Source: Geofilum rubicundum JCM 15548
GTDB taxonomy: Bacteria > Bacteroidota > Bacteroidia > Bacteroidales > Marinilabiliaceae
Assembly (NCBI RefSeq): GCF_000974365.1
Contig: NZ_BAZW01000038.1
Span: 1 to 40,652, forward strand
DNA length: 40,652 bases
Direction: 5' to 3'
The notes under the pieces were generated by a model that worked only from the letters and a program-made list of their open reading frames with translations, was not told where the DNA came from and ran no database searches. Each line of letters opens with the position of its first letter. Positions within the stretch are counted from its first letter, which is position 1. Positions 9,459 to 17,986 of this stretch are shown here, one piece after another. A program made the position numbers and the translations under genes.

Positions 9459-9851
9459 TTAGTCTTCATCGGGATCAAAGAAATTATCTATATCTCGCCG
9501 TTCTTTTTTGGTGGGGCGCCCCATTCCTCTGGGCCTGTTGAGTTGGTTGGCTATTTTTGTGAGACGCAGGATCTCCAGTTCTTCATCGGGGGTGATGTCT
9601 TTGATGAAGTCCGATGTCAGTTTGGCGCCCATGCGCTTTCCTGAAATGTCCAGTACCTTGTATTGTTTGGTGATGGGGGGCTCCTTAATGGAGATGACAT
9701 CTCCGGGTTTGATCATCCGTGAGGACTTGACCGGGAGGCCGTCCATCAGCACTCTCCCTTTTTTGCAGGCTTCTGTGGCGATGCTGCGTGTTTTATACAG
9801 GCGTACCGCCCAAAGGTACTTGTCAATTCTGGTTGATGACTGGTCTTCCAT
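9459..9851 (-). CDS. hslR: S4-domain RNA-binding protein, Hsp15-like
   Basis: The 130-residue protein carries an S4 RNA-binding domain in its first 60 residues: STRIDKYLWAVRLYKTRS, then ATEACKKGRVLMDG and IKPGDVISI. This is the arrangement of Hsp15 (HslR), which rescues stalled 50S subunits that carry nascent chains. The second half, with KQYKVLDISGKRMGAKL and RPRGMGRPTKKERRDIDNF, also fits the Hsp15 family, whose basic tail binds 23S rRNA. It lies 35 bases downstream of pth on the same strand, in a translation-related cluster (pth, bL25), so an operon with pth is likely. The orthology to E. coli Hsp15 is inferred from domain and length only. Confidence 0.8.
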   Translation of the reverse strand: MEDQSSTRIDKYLWAVRLYKTRSIATEACKKGRVLMDGLPVKSSRMIKPGDVISIKEPPITKQYKVLDISGKRMGAKLTSDFIKDITPDEELEILRLTKIANQLNRPRGMGRPTKKERRDIDNFFDPDED

Positions 9852-9886
9852 TTTCTGCTTCTTTTAGGTGGTGTAACAGTGAATGG

Positions 9887-10516
9887 CTATTTGTTGTTGT
9901 AAAGGCTCATGGTTCGGGGCACGCCGATGGTGCCAAAACTCTTAACCATTTCGGCGGCCTGCTCAAAACGCTCCGGTAACTCCTGGTTTTCCTCCGGCGT
10001 CCATTTTCCCAGGACGTAATCCACCTGGTGACCCTTCCTGTAATTGTCACCAATGCCAAAGCGCAGTCGGGCATATTGGTTGTGCCCCAGCGCCGCATTG
10101 ATGTTTTTTAAACCGTTGTGTCCGGCGTCACTGCCTTTGGCTTTTAATCTTAAGCTGCCAAAGGGAAGGGCCAGATCGTCCACGACGATTAACAGGTTAT
10201 CGACCGGAATTTTTTCTTTTTGCATCCAGTAGTTAACGGCCCGTCCACTCAGGTTCACATAGGTGGATGGCTTTAAAAGAATAAATACTCTGCCCTTGAA
10301 CTTGTATTGAGCCGTTAGTCCGTAACGTCCGTCTTCGAAGGTCACCCCTTCCTCCCGGGCGATATGATCCAAAATATCAAAACCGATATTGTGACGGGTG
10401 TGGGCATATTCTGATCCGATATTCCCCAGGCCCGTAATAAGAAATTTCATCTCTGGCTCAATGGTTTCTGTTTTGCTCTTTCCGGAGCAAAACCAGTTAA
10501 TGATTTGTTTCAGCAT
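9887..10516 (-). CDS. pth: peptidyl-tRNA hydrolase
   Basis: Pth cleaves peptidyl-tRNAs released from stalled ribosomes so that tRNA can be recycled. The core begins [20 protein letters not shown], with the conserved Asn of GLGN and the catalytic His of TRHNIGF. It also has [22 protein letters not shown] and [10 protein letters not shown], all family signatures. The open frame extends 22 residues upstream of that core (209 against 187 residues). The extension [20 protein letters not shown] is unlike the standard Pth start. The internal ATG at 10450 would give the usual length, and I cannot decide between the two. A terminator separates it from bL25, so it may be transcribed from its own promoter with the S4 gene downstream. 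Confidence 0.93.
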   Translation of the reverse strand: MLKQIINWFCSGKSKTETIEPEMKFLITGLGNIGSEYAHTRHNIGFDILDHIAREEGVTFEDGRYGLTAQYKFKGRVFILLKPSTYVNLSGRAVNYWMQKEKIPVDNLLIVVDDLALPFGSLRLKAKGSDAGHNGLKNINAALGHNQYARLRFGIGDNYRKGHQVDYVLGKWTPEENQELPERFEQAAEMVKSFGTIGVPRTMSLYNNK

Positions 10517-10536
10517 GTTGTTTGTTGGTCAGAACA

Positions 10537-10570
10537 CAAAAACCCCCATATAAATATACGGGGGTTTTTG
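10537..10570 (-). terminator. intrinsic terminator between bL25 and pth
   Basis: A perfect 11-bp stem (CAAAAACCCCC 10537-10547 with GGGGGTTTTTG 10560-10570) around a 12-base A/T loop. Read on the minus strand it lies 19 bases after the bL25 stop and ends in a T run. Confidence 0.82.
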
Positions 10571-10588
10571 ATAATATCAGAAAATGGA

Positions 10589-11161
10589 TTAACCTTTTTG
10601 CTGAGCTGCAGCACGGGCTGCACGTGTCAGTTTTACAGATGTTACCACTGAGTTCTTAGCATTCAAAAGCTCCAGGTTCGGATAGGACAGAGAACCTACC
10701 TGAATACCTTTGCCCAAGCCTAGTTTAGAGATGTTAATGGTCAAATGATCGGGTAAATCCTTCATGAGACCTTTTACACGCAATTTTCTTTGTTCCAGCG
10801 TCAGTTTACCACCCGCTTTAACACCTTCTGCCAGACCTTCCAATTTGACCGGAATTTCAATGGTGATGGCTTTGTCCTCAAAAATCTGAAGAAAATCGAT
10901 GTGGATCAACTCATCCGTTACAGGATGAAACTGTAAATCTTTGATGATGGCATTGTAGGTTTTGCCGTCAACATTCAAATTGATCAGATATACATTTGGC
11001 GTGAAAAGCAATTTACGAAACTCGTTTTGCTCAGCATAAAAATGTACAATTTCTTCTCCACCATACAATACGGAGGGTACTTTACCGCTGTTACGCAGTT
11101 CTTTTGTAGCGGATTTTCCAAGGTTTTCCCTTTTGACCGCTTTGACTTCAATTGTTTGCAT
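10589..11161 (-). CDS. rplY: 50S ribosomal protein bL25 (general stress protein Ctc type)
   Basis: bL25 binds 5S rRNA in the central protuberance of the large subunit. The 190-residue length marks the long Ctc form: an N-terminal 5S-binding barrel (EVKAVKRENLGKSATKELRN, PSVLYGGEE, FHPVTDELIHIDFLQI) plus the C-terminal beta domain (IPVKLEGLAEGVKAGG, then LPDHLTINISKLGLGKGIQV). The end, ARAAAQQKG, is a typical Ala-rich tail. It has a TATCTTTG -7 box about 90 bases upstream and a strong terminator downstream, so it looks monocistronic although prs lies upstream on the same strand. Confidence 0.95.
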   Translation of the reverse strand: MQTIEVKAVKRENLGKSATKELRNSGKVPSVLYGGEEIVHFYAEQNEFRKLLFTPNVYLINLNVDGKTYNAIIKDLQFHPVTDELIHIDFLQIFEDKAITIEIPVKLEGLAEGVKAGGKLTLEQRKLRVKGLMKDLPDHLTINISKLGLGKGIQVGSLSYPNLELLNAKNSVVTSVKLTRAARAAAQQKG

Positions 11162-11248
11162 GTTTACAAAATTAGTTTGTGCTACTCAAAATTAAGTGTT
11201 GATGTAAAAGCTTAATTTCCCATCACACGTTAGCCCGATTTGGGGCTG

Positions 11249-11256
11249 CAAAGATA
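11249..11256 (-). promoter_or_regulatory. candidate -7 box of the rplY promoter
   Basis: Minus-strand TATCTTTG followed by CAG matches TAnnTTTG. It lies between the prs stop and rplY and would give an mRNA leader of about 80 bases. Confidence 0.5.
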
Positions 11257-11261
11257 TAAAA

Positions 11262-12200
11262 TTATATCACAAATTGTTTACTGATCGATTGATAATTATA
11301 TACTTTGTCGATGGTGTCGGCAAATAGCTGGGCCACACTCAATACTTTTATTTTCTGGGACTGTCTTTTCAAGGGAATGGAGTCCGATACAATGACTTCG
11401 CAAAGTTTTGAGTTTTCAATGCGTTCATAGGCCGGACCTGATAATACGGCATGCGTGGCAATGGCTCTCACACTAAGCGCGCCCTGCTCCATCATCATCT
11501 CAGCAGCCTTGGTAATGGTGCCGGCCGTATCTATCATATCGTCCAATACAACGACGTTTTTTCCTTCTACATCTCCAATGATGCGCATTTCATCCACCAC
11601 ATTGGCTTTGGAGCGGTATTTGTGACAAATAACCATGGGTGTTTCCAGGAATTTGGCATAGGTGTTGGCTCGCTTGGTGCCACCCACATCCGGAGAGGCG
11701 ATAACGAGGTTGTCGAGACCCAGCTGACGAATGTGCGGGACAAAAATGCTCGAAGCGTACAGGTGATCTACCGGAATATTGAAAAATCCCTGAATCTGAT
11801 CGGCGTGCAAATCCATGGTGATGATTCTGTCAACGCCTGCTGTGCTTAGCATGTCGGCCACCAATTTGGCACCAATGGATACTCTTGGCTGGTCTTTTCG
11901 GTCCTGGCGCGCAAAACCGAAGTAGGGCATAACTGCCACAATTTTATAGGCCGATGCTCTTTTGGCCGCATCAATCATCATGAGCAGTTCAAAGAAATTA
12001 TCAGAAGGCGGAAAGGTGGACTGGATGAGAAATACGTGGGAGCCACGTACCGTTTCTTCATAAGCCGTGGCAAATTCACCATCGCTGAATCTGATGAGGT
12101 TGATATTGCCAAGTTCGCGGCCTGCGCTCAAGCTGATTTTTTCGGCCAAATACCTTGTTTGTGTTCCTGAAAAAACCTTAATAGGTGCTTTAGGTGGCAT
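11262..12200 (-). CDS. prs: ribose-phosphate pyrophosphokinase (PRPP synthetase)
   Basis: Prs makes phosphoribosyl pyrophosphate from ribose 5-phosphate and ATP for purine, pyrimidine, His and Trp synthesis. At 312 residues it is of class I length. Signatures are FSDGEFATAYEETVRGSHVF, FGFARQDRK, DLHADQIQGFF (magnesium and ATP site), VIASPDVGGTKRA and the PRPP-binding loop VVLDDMIDTAGTI. The ATG at 12200 is preceded by a TATCTTTG -7 box ending 47 bases upstream. The adjacency of prs and bL25 is a common arrangement in bacteria. Confidence 0.97.
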   Translation of the reverse strand: MPPKAPIKVFSGTQTRYLAEKISLSAGRELGNINLIRFSDGEFATAYEETVRGSHVFLIQSTFPPSDNFFELLMMIDAAKRASAYKIVAVMPYFGFARQDRKDQPRVSIGAKLVADMLSTAGVDRIITMDLHADQIQGFFNIPVDHLYASSIFVPHIRQLGLDNLVIASPDVGGTKRANTYAKFLETPMVICHKYRSKANVVDEMRIIGDVEGKNVVVLDDMIDTAGTITKAAEMMMEQGALSVRAIATHAVLSGPAYERIENSKLCEVIVSDSIPLKRQSQKIKVLSVAQLFADTIDKVYNYQSISKQFVI

Positions 12201-12246
12201 TAATTTTCTGTTTATCAGATTTTTATAAAAAAGAAGTTTGATGTTG

Positions 12247-12254
12247 CAAAGATA
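12247..12254 (-). promoter_or_regulatory. candidate -7 box of the prs promoter
   Basis: Minus-strand TATCTTTG followed by CAA, the same octamer as upstream of rplY, manA and lytS. It gives a leader of about 40 bases. No clear -33 TTTG at the usual spacing. Confidence 0.45.
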
Positions 12255-12321
12255 ACAAAAATCATAAATCCTTAACCGTTTGTTGTCAATAGATTTATTT
12301 TTTTAATTACCGGAGGCGGGC

Positions 12322-12936
12322 TTAGGGCGACCATTCTTTGTTGATATTATCAATAAAACCGAGCACTTCGTCTCTGCCCAGGCCTTTCTCAGCTGAGGTG
12401 ACCATCATTTGTGGCAATTCATCCCATTCTTGCTGCATAACCGCTTTATAATGGGTGATATTCCTGTCCAGAACCGTAGGCGTTAGTTTGTCGGCTTTCG
12501 TAAAAACCATGACAAAGGGAACCCCTTCATCTCCGAGGGTATTCAGGAACAAAAGATCAAGCGCCTGGGGCTCAATGCGAACATCGATTAGTACAAAGAG
12601 ACACATGAGGTTTTCCCGGGTATTGAGATATTCAAAGGTCATTTTGCTAAAGGCCGCGCGCTTTGTTTTGGCTACCTTGGCATAGCCATAGCCTGGCAGG
12701 TCCACCATGTACCAGCTGTCATTGATGATGAAATGGTTGATGAGCTGTGTTTTTCCGGGGGTAGAGGAGATTTTGGCCAGTTTTTTGGACTGGCAAAGCA
12801 TGTTGATGAGAGAAGACTTGCCGACATTGGATCTGCCTATAAATGCATATTCCGGTTTGTTGGGCGGCGGGCATTTTTTAGCATCCTGATTGCTTGTTAG
12901 AAAACGGGCCGTCTTTATCATTATTTTTTTTGACAA
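12322..12936 (-). CDS. engB: ribosome biogenesis GTP-binding protein EngB (YsxC/YihA)
   Basis: EngB is an essential small GTPase needed for assembly of the 50S subunit. The 204-residue protein has all G motifs: G1 GRSNVGKSSLIN (residues about 33-44), G2 SSTPGKT, G3 DLPGYGYAKV, G4 TKADKL and G5 TSAEKGLG. The G3 form DLPGYG is specific to the EngB/YihA branch. It lies upstream of prs on the same strand with 121 bases between, where prs has its own promoter box. Confidence 0.96.
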   Translation of the reverse strand: MSKKIMIKTARFLTSNQDAKKCPPPNKPEYAFIGRSNVGKSSLINMLCQSKKLAKISSTPGKTQLINHFIINDSWYMVDLPGYGYAKVAKTKRAAFSKMTFEYLNTRENLMCLFVLIDVRIEPQALDLLFLNTLGDEGVPFVMVFTKADKLTPTVLDRNITHYKAVMQQEWDELPQMMVTSAEKGLGRDEVLGFIDNINKEWSP

Positions 12937-13017
12937 AAGTAATGAATGTTGCCGGCTAAAAAAACAATGCCTGCTTTTTTAGCCGGTTTGAATGGGGCAT
13001 TTCGACCTTCATTTTTT

Positions 13018-13025
13018 TATCTTTG
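13018..13025 (+). promoter_or_regulatory. candidate -7 box of the manA promoter
   Basis: TATCTTTG followed by CAG fits TAnnTTTG. It lies between divergent engB and manA and gives a leader of about 95 bases to the manA ATG. TTTG at 12987 is too far upstream to be a standard -33 element. Confidence 0.42.
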
Positions 13026-13126
13026 CAGACGGCCGTTCATTTTGTTGGCCTGGATGATTCAGAAAGGGGCCTCCCGAATTTTTAATGTGATTAAGTATTT
13101 TAAACCGGATAAAACCAGAAAAAATC

Positions 13127-14112
13127 ATGAGTACAGCATTGTATCCTCTGAAATTTGAGCCCATTTTAATGGAAAGGTTATGGGGCGGTAACAAGCTCCA
13201 GACCGAATTGAATAAACCCCTTAATGGTCGCAGCGACATTGGCGAAAGTTGGGAACTTTCCGGTGTGGAAGGGAATGTATCGGTGGTGAGCAATGGCTTT
13301 CTGAAGGGAAATACGCTGACGGAGCTCATTGAAATTTATATGGGCGATTTGGTCGGCGAAAGGGTCTTTCAACTTTTTGGACATGAATTTCCTTTACTGA
13401 TTAAATTTCTGGATGCCCGTGAGGCCCTTTCGATTCAGGTGCATCCGGATGATGAACTCGCCCGGAAGCGGCACCAGTCGTTTGGGAAAACGGAAATGTG
13501 GTACGTGATGCAGGCAGAGAAGGGGGCCCAACTGATCAGTGGTTTAAGGGAGGCGTAACAGCCGATAAATACCTTCAATCGGTTGAGAACAACACCCTGG
13601 AGTCGCTACTGGCCTACCATCCCGTGCAACCGGGTGATGTCTTCTTTATTCCGGCCGGTCGTGTGCACGCTATTGGGGCGGGTATTTTGCTGGCCGAAAT
13701 TCAGCAAACCTCCGATGTCACTTATCGCATATTCGATTTCGGTCGAAAGGATGCCCTGGGCAAGGAGCGGGAATTGCATACCACAGAGGCACTGGATGCG
13801 ATCGATTTTAAGGCTTACAGTGACTATAAAACCAATTATACCAGCACGTTGAATGCGCCCTGTGAAGTGGTTTCTTCGCCGTATTTCAAAACCGGTTTAC
13901 TGGATCTGAATCAACCGGTGGTACGCGATTACTATAGTCTGGATTCTTTCATCATCCTGATATGCACCGAAGGGATGGCTAAAATTCAATATGGCCAGGA
14001 GGGGGTTGAGGAGATCCGCAAAGGGGACACGGTTTTGCTGCCGGCCGATTTGCGACAGGTGACCTTTGTGCCTCAGGGGACTGTGAAAATGCTGGAAGTC
14101 TACCTGCCCTAA
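13127..14112 (+). CDS. manA: type I mannose-6-phosphate isomerase (one frameshift)
   Basis: The enzyme interconverts mannose 6-phosphate and fructose 6-phosphate. The first frame gives LKFEPILMERLWGG, then SWELSGVEG and the zinc-site segments QVHPDDELA and KTEMWYVM. It stops at 13558. The continuation, one frame over, reads FKGGVTADKYLQSVENN, VFFIPAGRVHAIGAGILLAEIQQTSD and TYRIFDF, all type I isomerase motifs. Adding one T to the TTT at 13543-13545 joins them as ISGFKGGV and yields 328 residues, the normal short bacterial length. I therefore treat this as a single gene with a probable sequence error. It stands alone between engB (divergent) and lysC and could serve mannan use or GDP-sugar synthesis. 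Confidence 0.88.
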
Positions 14113-14232
14113 GTAGTCACAGCGGTCTGTGCAGGAAAAATAACCCGCCGTATTCCGTCTTCGGCTTGGTGCGGATTGATATTATTTTGCATAAAAACCG
14201 TTCGATTTTTTATTATTGTGGTTGATTTACTA

Positions 14233-14240
14233 TAAATTTG
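14233..14240 (+). promoter_or_regulatory. candidate -7 box of the lysC promoter
   Basis: TAAATTTG matches TAnnTTTG, with a T-run (ending 14211) 21 bases upstream in the -33 position. The leader would be about 15-20 bases. No lysine riboswitch structure is apparent in the 150-base interval after manA. Confidence 0.42.
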
Positions 14241-14261
14241 CAACAAACAAATTATTTACGG

Positions 14262-15572
14262 ATGAAAGTTTTAAAATTTGGCGGAACCTCGGTAGGTTCG
14301 GCGGAAAGAATGAAAGAAGTCGCCCGTTTAATCACCAACGGTGAGCGCAAAATTGTGGTGCTTTCGGCCATGTCGGGAACCACCAACAGCCTGGTTGAAA
14401 TTGCCAATTATCTATACAAAAAGAATCACGACGGGGCCAATGAGGTCATCAGTCAGTTGGAGCGGAAGTACTATGCTGAAATTGAGGGACTTTATGCCAC
14501 AGAAGAATATAAGGAGCAAGGCCGGGAGTTGATCCGCCTTCATTTTGATGAGATCAAGTCCTTTACCAAGGATGTGTTCACCGTTTATGAAGAGAAAAGT
14601 ATTCTGGCACAGGGCGAGTTGATGTCGACGGCCATGTTTAACTTTTACATGCAGGAACAGGGCCATCGGTCGGCTCTTTTACCGGCATTGGACTTCATGC
14701 GCATCAATAAAAACAATGAGCCGGACACTTCCTATATCCGGGACAATGTGAATCCTTTGCTGGAGGCGCAGCCGGATATGGATGTTTTTATTACCCAGGG
14801 TTATATTTGCCGGAATGCTTTTGGCGAGATTGACAACCTGCAAAGAGGCGGTAGCGATTATTCGGCCTCTCTGATAGGTGCGGCTGTGGGTGCCAGTGAG
14901 ATTCAAATCTGGACCGACATAGACGGGATGCACAACAATGACCCGCGCTATGTGGAAAACACGAAATCCATAGCAGAACTCTCTTTTGATGAGGCAGCCG
15001 AGCTGGCTTATTTTGGGGCGAAAATATTACACCCCACCAGCGTACTGCCTGCTAAACTGGCCGACATACCGGTTCGTTTGCTGAATACCATGAATCCAAA
15101 GGCGCACGGAACCATCATTTCCGGTAAGGAGACCCGCGGAAATATTAAGGCGGTGGCTGCCAAAGACGGTATTACGGCTGTTCGAATCAAATCGGGCCGC
15201 ATGCTTTTGGCCTATGGTTTTATGCGTCAGGTCTTTGAAATATTTGAGAGTTACAAGACCCCCATTGATATGATTACGACCTCAGAGGTGGGGGTATCCG
15301 TGACCATTGATAACGACCGGCACCTGGACGACATTGTGGACGATCTTAAGAAGTTTGGTACCGTAGAAATTGATCGCGATCAGGTGATTATATGTGTGGT
15401 AGGTGATTTGGTGCGGGAGAATAAAGGTTATGCCAATCGCATATTCAATGCCTTAAAGGACATTCCCGTGCGGATGATATCCTATGGCGGAAGCGACCAC
15501 AATATTTCTTTGCTGGTGAGCGCCGATTACAAAAAAGTGGCCCTTAAATCCCTTAGCGACAAACTATTTTAA
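14262..15572 (+). CDS. lysC: aspartate kinase (aspartokinase)
   Basis: Aspartokinase phosphorylates aspartate, the first step towards lysine, diaminopimelate, threonine and methionine. The 436-residue product begins with the diagnostic KFGGTSVGSAERMKEV. It also contains GELMSTAMFNFYMQ, the FITQGYICRN segment, GRGGSDYSA-like RGGSDYSASLIGAA, and WTDIDGMHNNDPR. The last 140 residues form paired ACT domains (ITTSEVGVSVTIDN and VRMISYGGSDHNISLLV), so feedback control by an amino acid is expected. The open frame extends eight codons upstream to a TTG, but the ATG at 14262 puts KVLKFGG at the normal position. lysA follows after 54 bases, consistent with a lysine/diaminopimelate operon. Confidence 0.95.
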   Translation: MKVLKFGGTSVGSAERMKEVARLITNGERKIVVLSAMSGTTNSLVEIANYLYKKNHDGANEVISQLERKYYAEIEGLYATEEYKEQGRELIRLHFDEIKSFTKDVFTVYEEKSILAQGELMSTAMFNFYMQEQGHRSALLPALDFMRINKNNEPDTSYIRDNVNPLLEAQPDMDVFITQGYICRNAFGEIDNLQRGGSDYSASLIGAAVGASEIQIWTDIDGMHNNDPRYVENTKSIAELSFDEAAELAYFGAKILHPTSVLPAKLADIPVRLLNTMNPKAHGTIISGKETRGNIKAVAAKDGITAVRIKSGRMLLAYGFMRQVFEIFESYKTPIDMITTSEVGVSVTIDNDRHLDDIVDDLKKFGTVEIDRDQVIICVVGDLVRENKGYANRIFNALKDIPVRMISYGGSDHNISLLVSADYKKVALKSLSDKLF

Positions 15573-15626
15573 TGGTTTCCTGTTATTCCTATTAATATTA
15601 TCAATTCAAACATTAAACTGAACCGA

Positions 15627-16781
15627 ATGAGTGATTCATTTCCATTACAGAAATTACAGAACATTACAACCCCTTTTTACTATTATGATATGGAGCTCCT
15701 GGAGCGCACCCTTAAAACGGTGAGTGAGGAGGCCCAAAAACACGGATTTGTTGTTCATTATGCCATTAAATCCAATGCCAACCCCAGAGTGCTGGAGATG
15801 ATCCGGAGTTTTGGACTGGGCGTTGATTGTGTCAGTGGCTTTGAAGTGCAACGGGCTTTGGATGCGGGTTTTAAAGCATCGGGCATTGTTTTTGCTGGTG
15901 TGGGTAAAGCGGATTGGGAAATTGAACTGGGTCTGGACAATGATATTGCTTGTTTCAATGTTGAATCGGTTCCTGAATTGGAAATCATCAATGATCTGGC
16001 CGCTCAAAGGGGCAAAACGGCGAATGTCGCCATTCGTATCAATCCCAATGTGAATGCCAAAACTCACCACTATATCACCACCGGTTTAAAGGAGAACAAA
16101 TTTGGTATCAATCAGTGGGATCTTGAGAAAGTGACGGATGCGCTGAATAAAATGAAAAACATTAAGCTCGAGGGCATTCATTTCCATATCGGGTCACAAA
16201 TCACGGATCTGTCTTCCTTTCAGGATTTATGCGTACGGGTGAATGAAATTCATGAGTGGTTTGTTTCTCAGCACCTGGCGCCCCGGGTGATCAATGTGGG
16301 GGGAGGTTTAGGGATCGATTATGAAGATCCGGATCAAAATCCGATTCCGGATTTTGAAGGCTACTTCAAGGTGTTTAAGGAGGGTTTGAATTTAAGAGGC
16401 GACCAGGAGGTGCATTTTGAATTGGGACGTTCCATCACGGGTCAGGCCGGTAGCCTGATTACAAAAGTATTGTACATCAAGGAGGGCGTAAAGACCAAGT
16501 TTGCCATTGTGGATGGCGGTATGACGGAACTCATCCGACCCGCCCTTTATCAGGCCTATCATAAAATTGAAAATCTGAGCAGTGCCGCCCCCGAAGAGAA
16601 GTACGATGTGGTGGGGCCCATTTGTGAGTCGTCCGACAGCTTTGGAAAAGCGGTTTCGCTGCCACGTACCTCACGTGGTGATTTAGTGGCTGTTCGCTCG
16701 GCAGGGGCTTACGGGGAGGTGATGGCCTCTCAGTACAATCTGAGGAATATACCTGCCTCTGCTTACTCGGATCAATTATAG
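15627..16781 (+). CDS. lysA: diaminopimelate decarboxylase
   Basis: LysA removes CO2 from meso-diaminopimelate to give lysine, using pyridoxal phosphate. The 384-residue protein shows a fold III alanine-racemase barrel: the PLP-lysine in HYAIKSNANPRVL, GVDCVSGFEVQRAL, the HFHIGSQITDLSSF motif and the glycine loop NVGGGLGIDY. The second domain carries FELGRSITGQAGSLITKVLY, the dimer-contact motif GPICESSDSFGK and GAYGEVMASQYNLR. It is complete and ends as in relatives. With lysC immediately upstream it covers the first and last steps of lysine formation. A strong bidirectional hairpin follows. Confidence 0.96.
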   Translation: MSDSFPLQKLQNITTPFYYYDMELLERTLKTVSEEAQKHGFVVHYAIKSNANPRVLEMIRSFGLGVDCVSGFEVQRALDAGFKASGIVFAGVGKADWEIELGLDNDIACFNVESVPELEIINDLAAQRGKTANVAIRINPNVNAKTHHYITTGLKENKFGINQWDLEKVTDALNKMKNIKLEGIHFHIGSQITDLSSFQDLCVRVNEIHEWFVSQHLAPRVINVGGGLGIDYEDPDQNPIPDFEGYFKVFKEGLNLRGDQEVHFELGRSITGQAGSLITKVLYIKEGVKTKFAIVDGGMTELIRPALYQAYHKIENLSSAAPEEKYDVVGPICESSDSFGKAVSLPRTSRGDLVAVRSAGAYGEVMASQYNLRNIPASAYSDQL

Positions 16782-16852
16782 AAGCCCGTGAAAACGACAT
16801 CCCGAATGTTGGGAAAACTTAAACAGTTTCGAAGAAGCTGTAACTGAATATT

Positions 16853-16889
16853 CAAAAAAGTCATTTAGTGCCACTAAATGACTTTTTTG
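16853..16889. terminator. bidirectional terminator between lysA and the Dabb gene
   Basis: A perfect 17-bp stem (16853-16869 with 16873-16889) with a three-base loop has A-run and T-run flanks in both directions, so it can end lysA (+) and the converging Dabb gene (-). Confidence 0.88.
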
Positions 16890-16935
16890 ATCTCCGTGGT
16901 ACTCCGTTAGGGCTCCGTACTCCTCCATGTAACAA
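16890..16935 (-). repeat. ACGGAG-type short tandem repeat cluster
   Basis: Plus-strand CTCCGT occurs at 16892, 16902 and 16913 (ACGGAG on the minus strand), 10-11 bases apart, ending near ATGTAAC. The core unit and period match the cluster at 3171-3211, and both lie just downstream of a gene. Confidence 0.5.
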
Positions 16936-16945
16936 GTTATGTCAG

Positions 16946-17245
16946 CTAAAATTCATAATCCACACAGGCTCTTTCCAGTAGTATTTCACGAATGACGGCC
17001 GCCACTTTCTGGTGCTCGGGATGCACCACGTAGGCTTTTAGGTCTTCCCAGTTAGCGAATTCGCTGATGAGCGCTAAATCGTAGCTCTCTTCCGGATTGC
17101 TGTTGATGCCGGCTTCAATATATCCCAATTCAGAGATATGTGTTTGGAGCATTTCCAGAGATTTCTTTATTTCCGGCAGTTTCTGCTGGCGAATGTCTTT
17201 GGGGATATCCGCTTTGAATTTAAATAATACGACGTGTTTAATCAT
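16946..17245 (-). CDS. Dabb (stress-responsive A/B barrel) domain protein
   Basis: The 99-residue protein is a single Dabb domain, a dimeric ferredoxin-like barrel. Its start MIKHVVLFKFK, the IEAGINSNPEESYDLALISEF strand region and the VVHPEHQKVAAVIREIL motif with the typical HP.H are family hallmarks. Family members include plant stress proteins and bacterial proteins of mostly unknown role. Nothing here identifies a substrate. It converges on lysA and is divergent from udk, so it stands as a single-gene unit. Confidence 0.9.
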   Translation of the reverse strand: MIKHVVLFKFKADIPKDIRQQKLPEIKKSLEMLQTHISELGYIEAGINSNPEESYDLALISEFANWEDLKAYVVHPEHQKVAAVIREILLERACVDYEF

Positions 17246-17347
17246 TGTGAAAATTATTTGTTAATTTGAAGGCGATTTTAATACCAGGGGGCCGGAGTTG
17301 TTTTCCGTCACCCAATCTGACGTAAAAATAACCATTTTTAGAAATAT

Positions 17348-17959
17348 ATGCTGATAATTGGAATCGCAGGTGGCACCGGATCAGGAAAAACGACGGTGGT
17401 TCGGAAAATTCTGGAGCAGTTGCCCTGTGATGAAGTCGCCGTGCTGCCTCAGGATTCGTATTATAAAGACAGCGGGCATCTGTCGTTGGAGGAACGGCAG
17501 AAAATTAATTTTGACCATCCGGAGGCCATTGAGTTTGAATTGTTGGTGGAACATATTCGGGCATTACGCAGTGGAAAGGCCATTGAACAGCCGGTCTATT
17601 CTTATCTGACCTGTACCCGACAGAAGGAGACCATTCCTGTGATTCCGCGGCATGTGGTTATTGTGGAAGGTATTTTGATACTGGGGCACCCGGGCCTGAG
17701 GTCCTTGATGGATTTGAAGGTGTTTGTGGATGCCGAACCGGACGACCGCCTGATACGGGTTATTCAACGGGACATTGCGGAGCGGGGACGCACGGTTGAA
17801 AAGGTGCTGGCACGTTATGAAGAAACGGTGAAACCCATGCACCTTCAGTTTATTGAACCCACCAAACGGTATGCGGATTTGATTGTGCCGCAAGGCGGCA
17901 ACAACCATGCGGCCATCGATATTCTGACCCAATATATTTTACGCAATATTGGCAGCTAA
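17348..17959 (+). CDS. udk: uridine kinase
   Basis: The enzyme phosphorylates uridine and cytidine with ATP or GTP in pyrimidine salvage. The 203-residue product has the P-loop GGTGSGKTTVV at the N-terminus (residues about 8-18), the substrate segment LPQDSYYKD, NFDHPEAIEF and the QPVYSYLTCTRQKET loop. It also has VVIVEGILIL and the lid DDRLIRVIQRDIAERGR. The end includes FIEPTKRYADLIVPQGG, as in bacterial Udk. It precedes the exonuclease gene by 27 bases with no terminator between, suggesting co-transcription. Confidence 0.95.
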   Translation: MLIIGIAGGTGSGKTTVVRKILEQLPCDEVAVLPQDSYYKDSGHLSLEERQKINFDHPEAIEFELLVEHIRALRSGKAIEQPVYSYLTCTRQKETIPVIPRHVVIVEGILILGHPGLRSLMDLKVFVDAEPDDRLIRVIQRDIAERGRTVEKVLARYEETVKPMHLQFIEPTKRYADLIVPQGGNNHAAIDILTQYILRNIGS

Positions 17960-17986
17960 GCGGTCAATCAACTAAAAACCATTATT

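Noticed and set aside
14113-14261. Possible lysine riboswitch before lysC
   Set aside because: The 149-base interval is too short for the L-box structure and shows none of its conserved segments; only a promoter box is seen.
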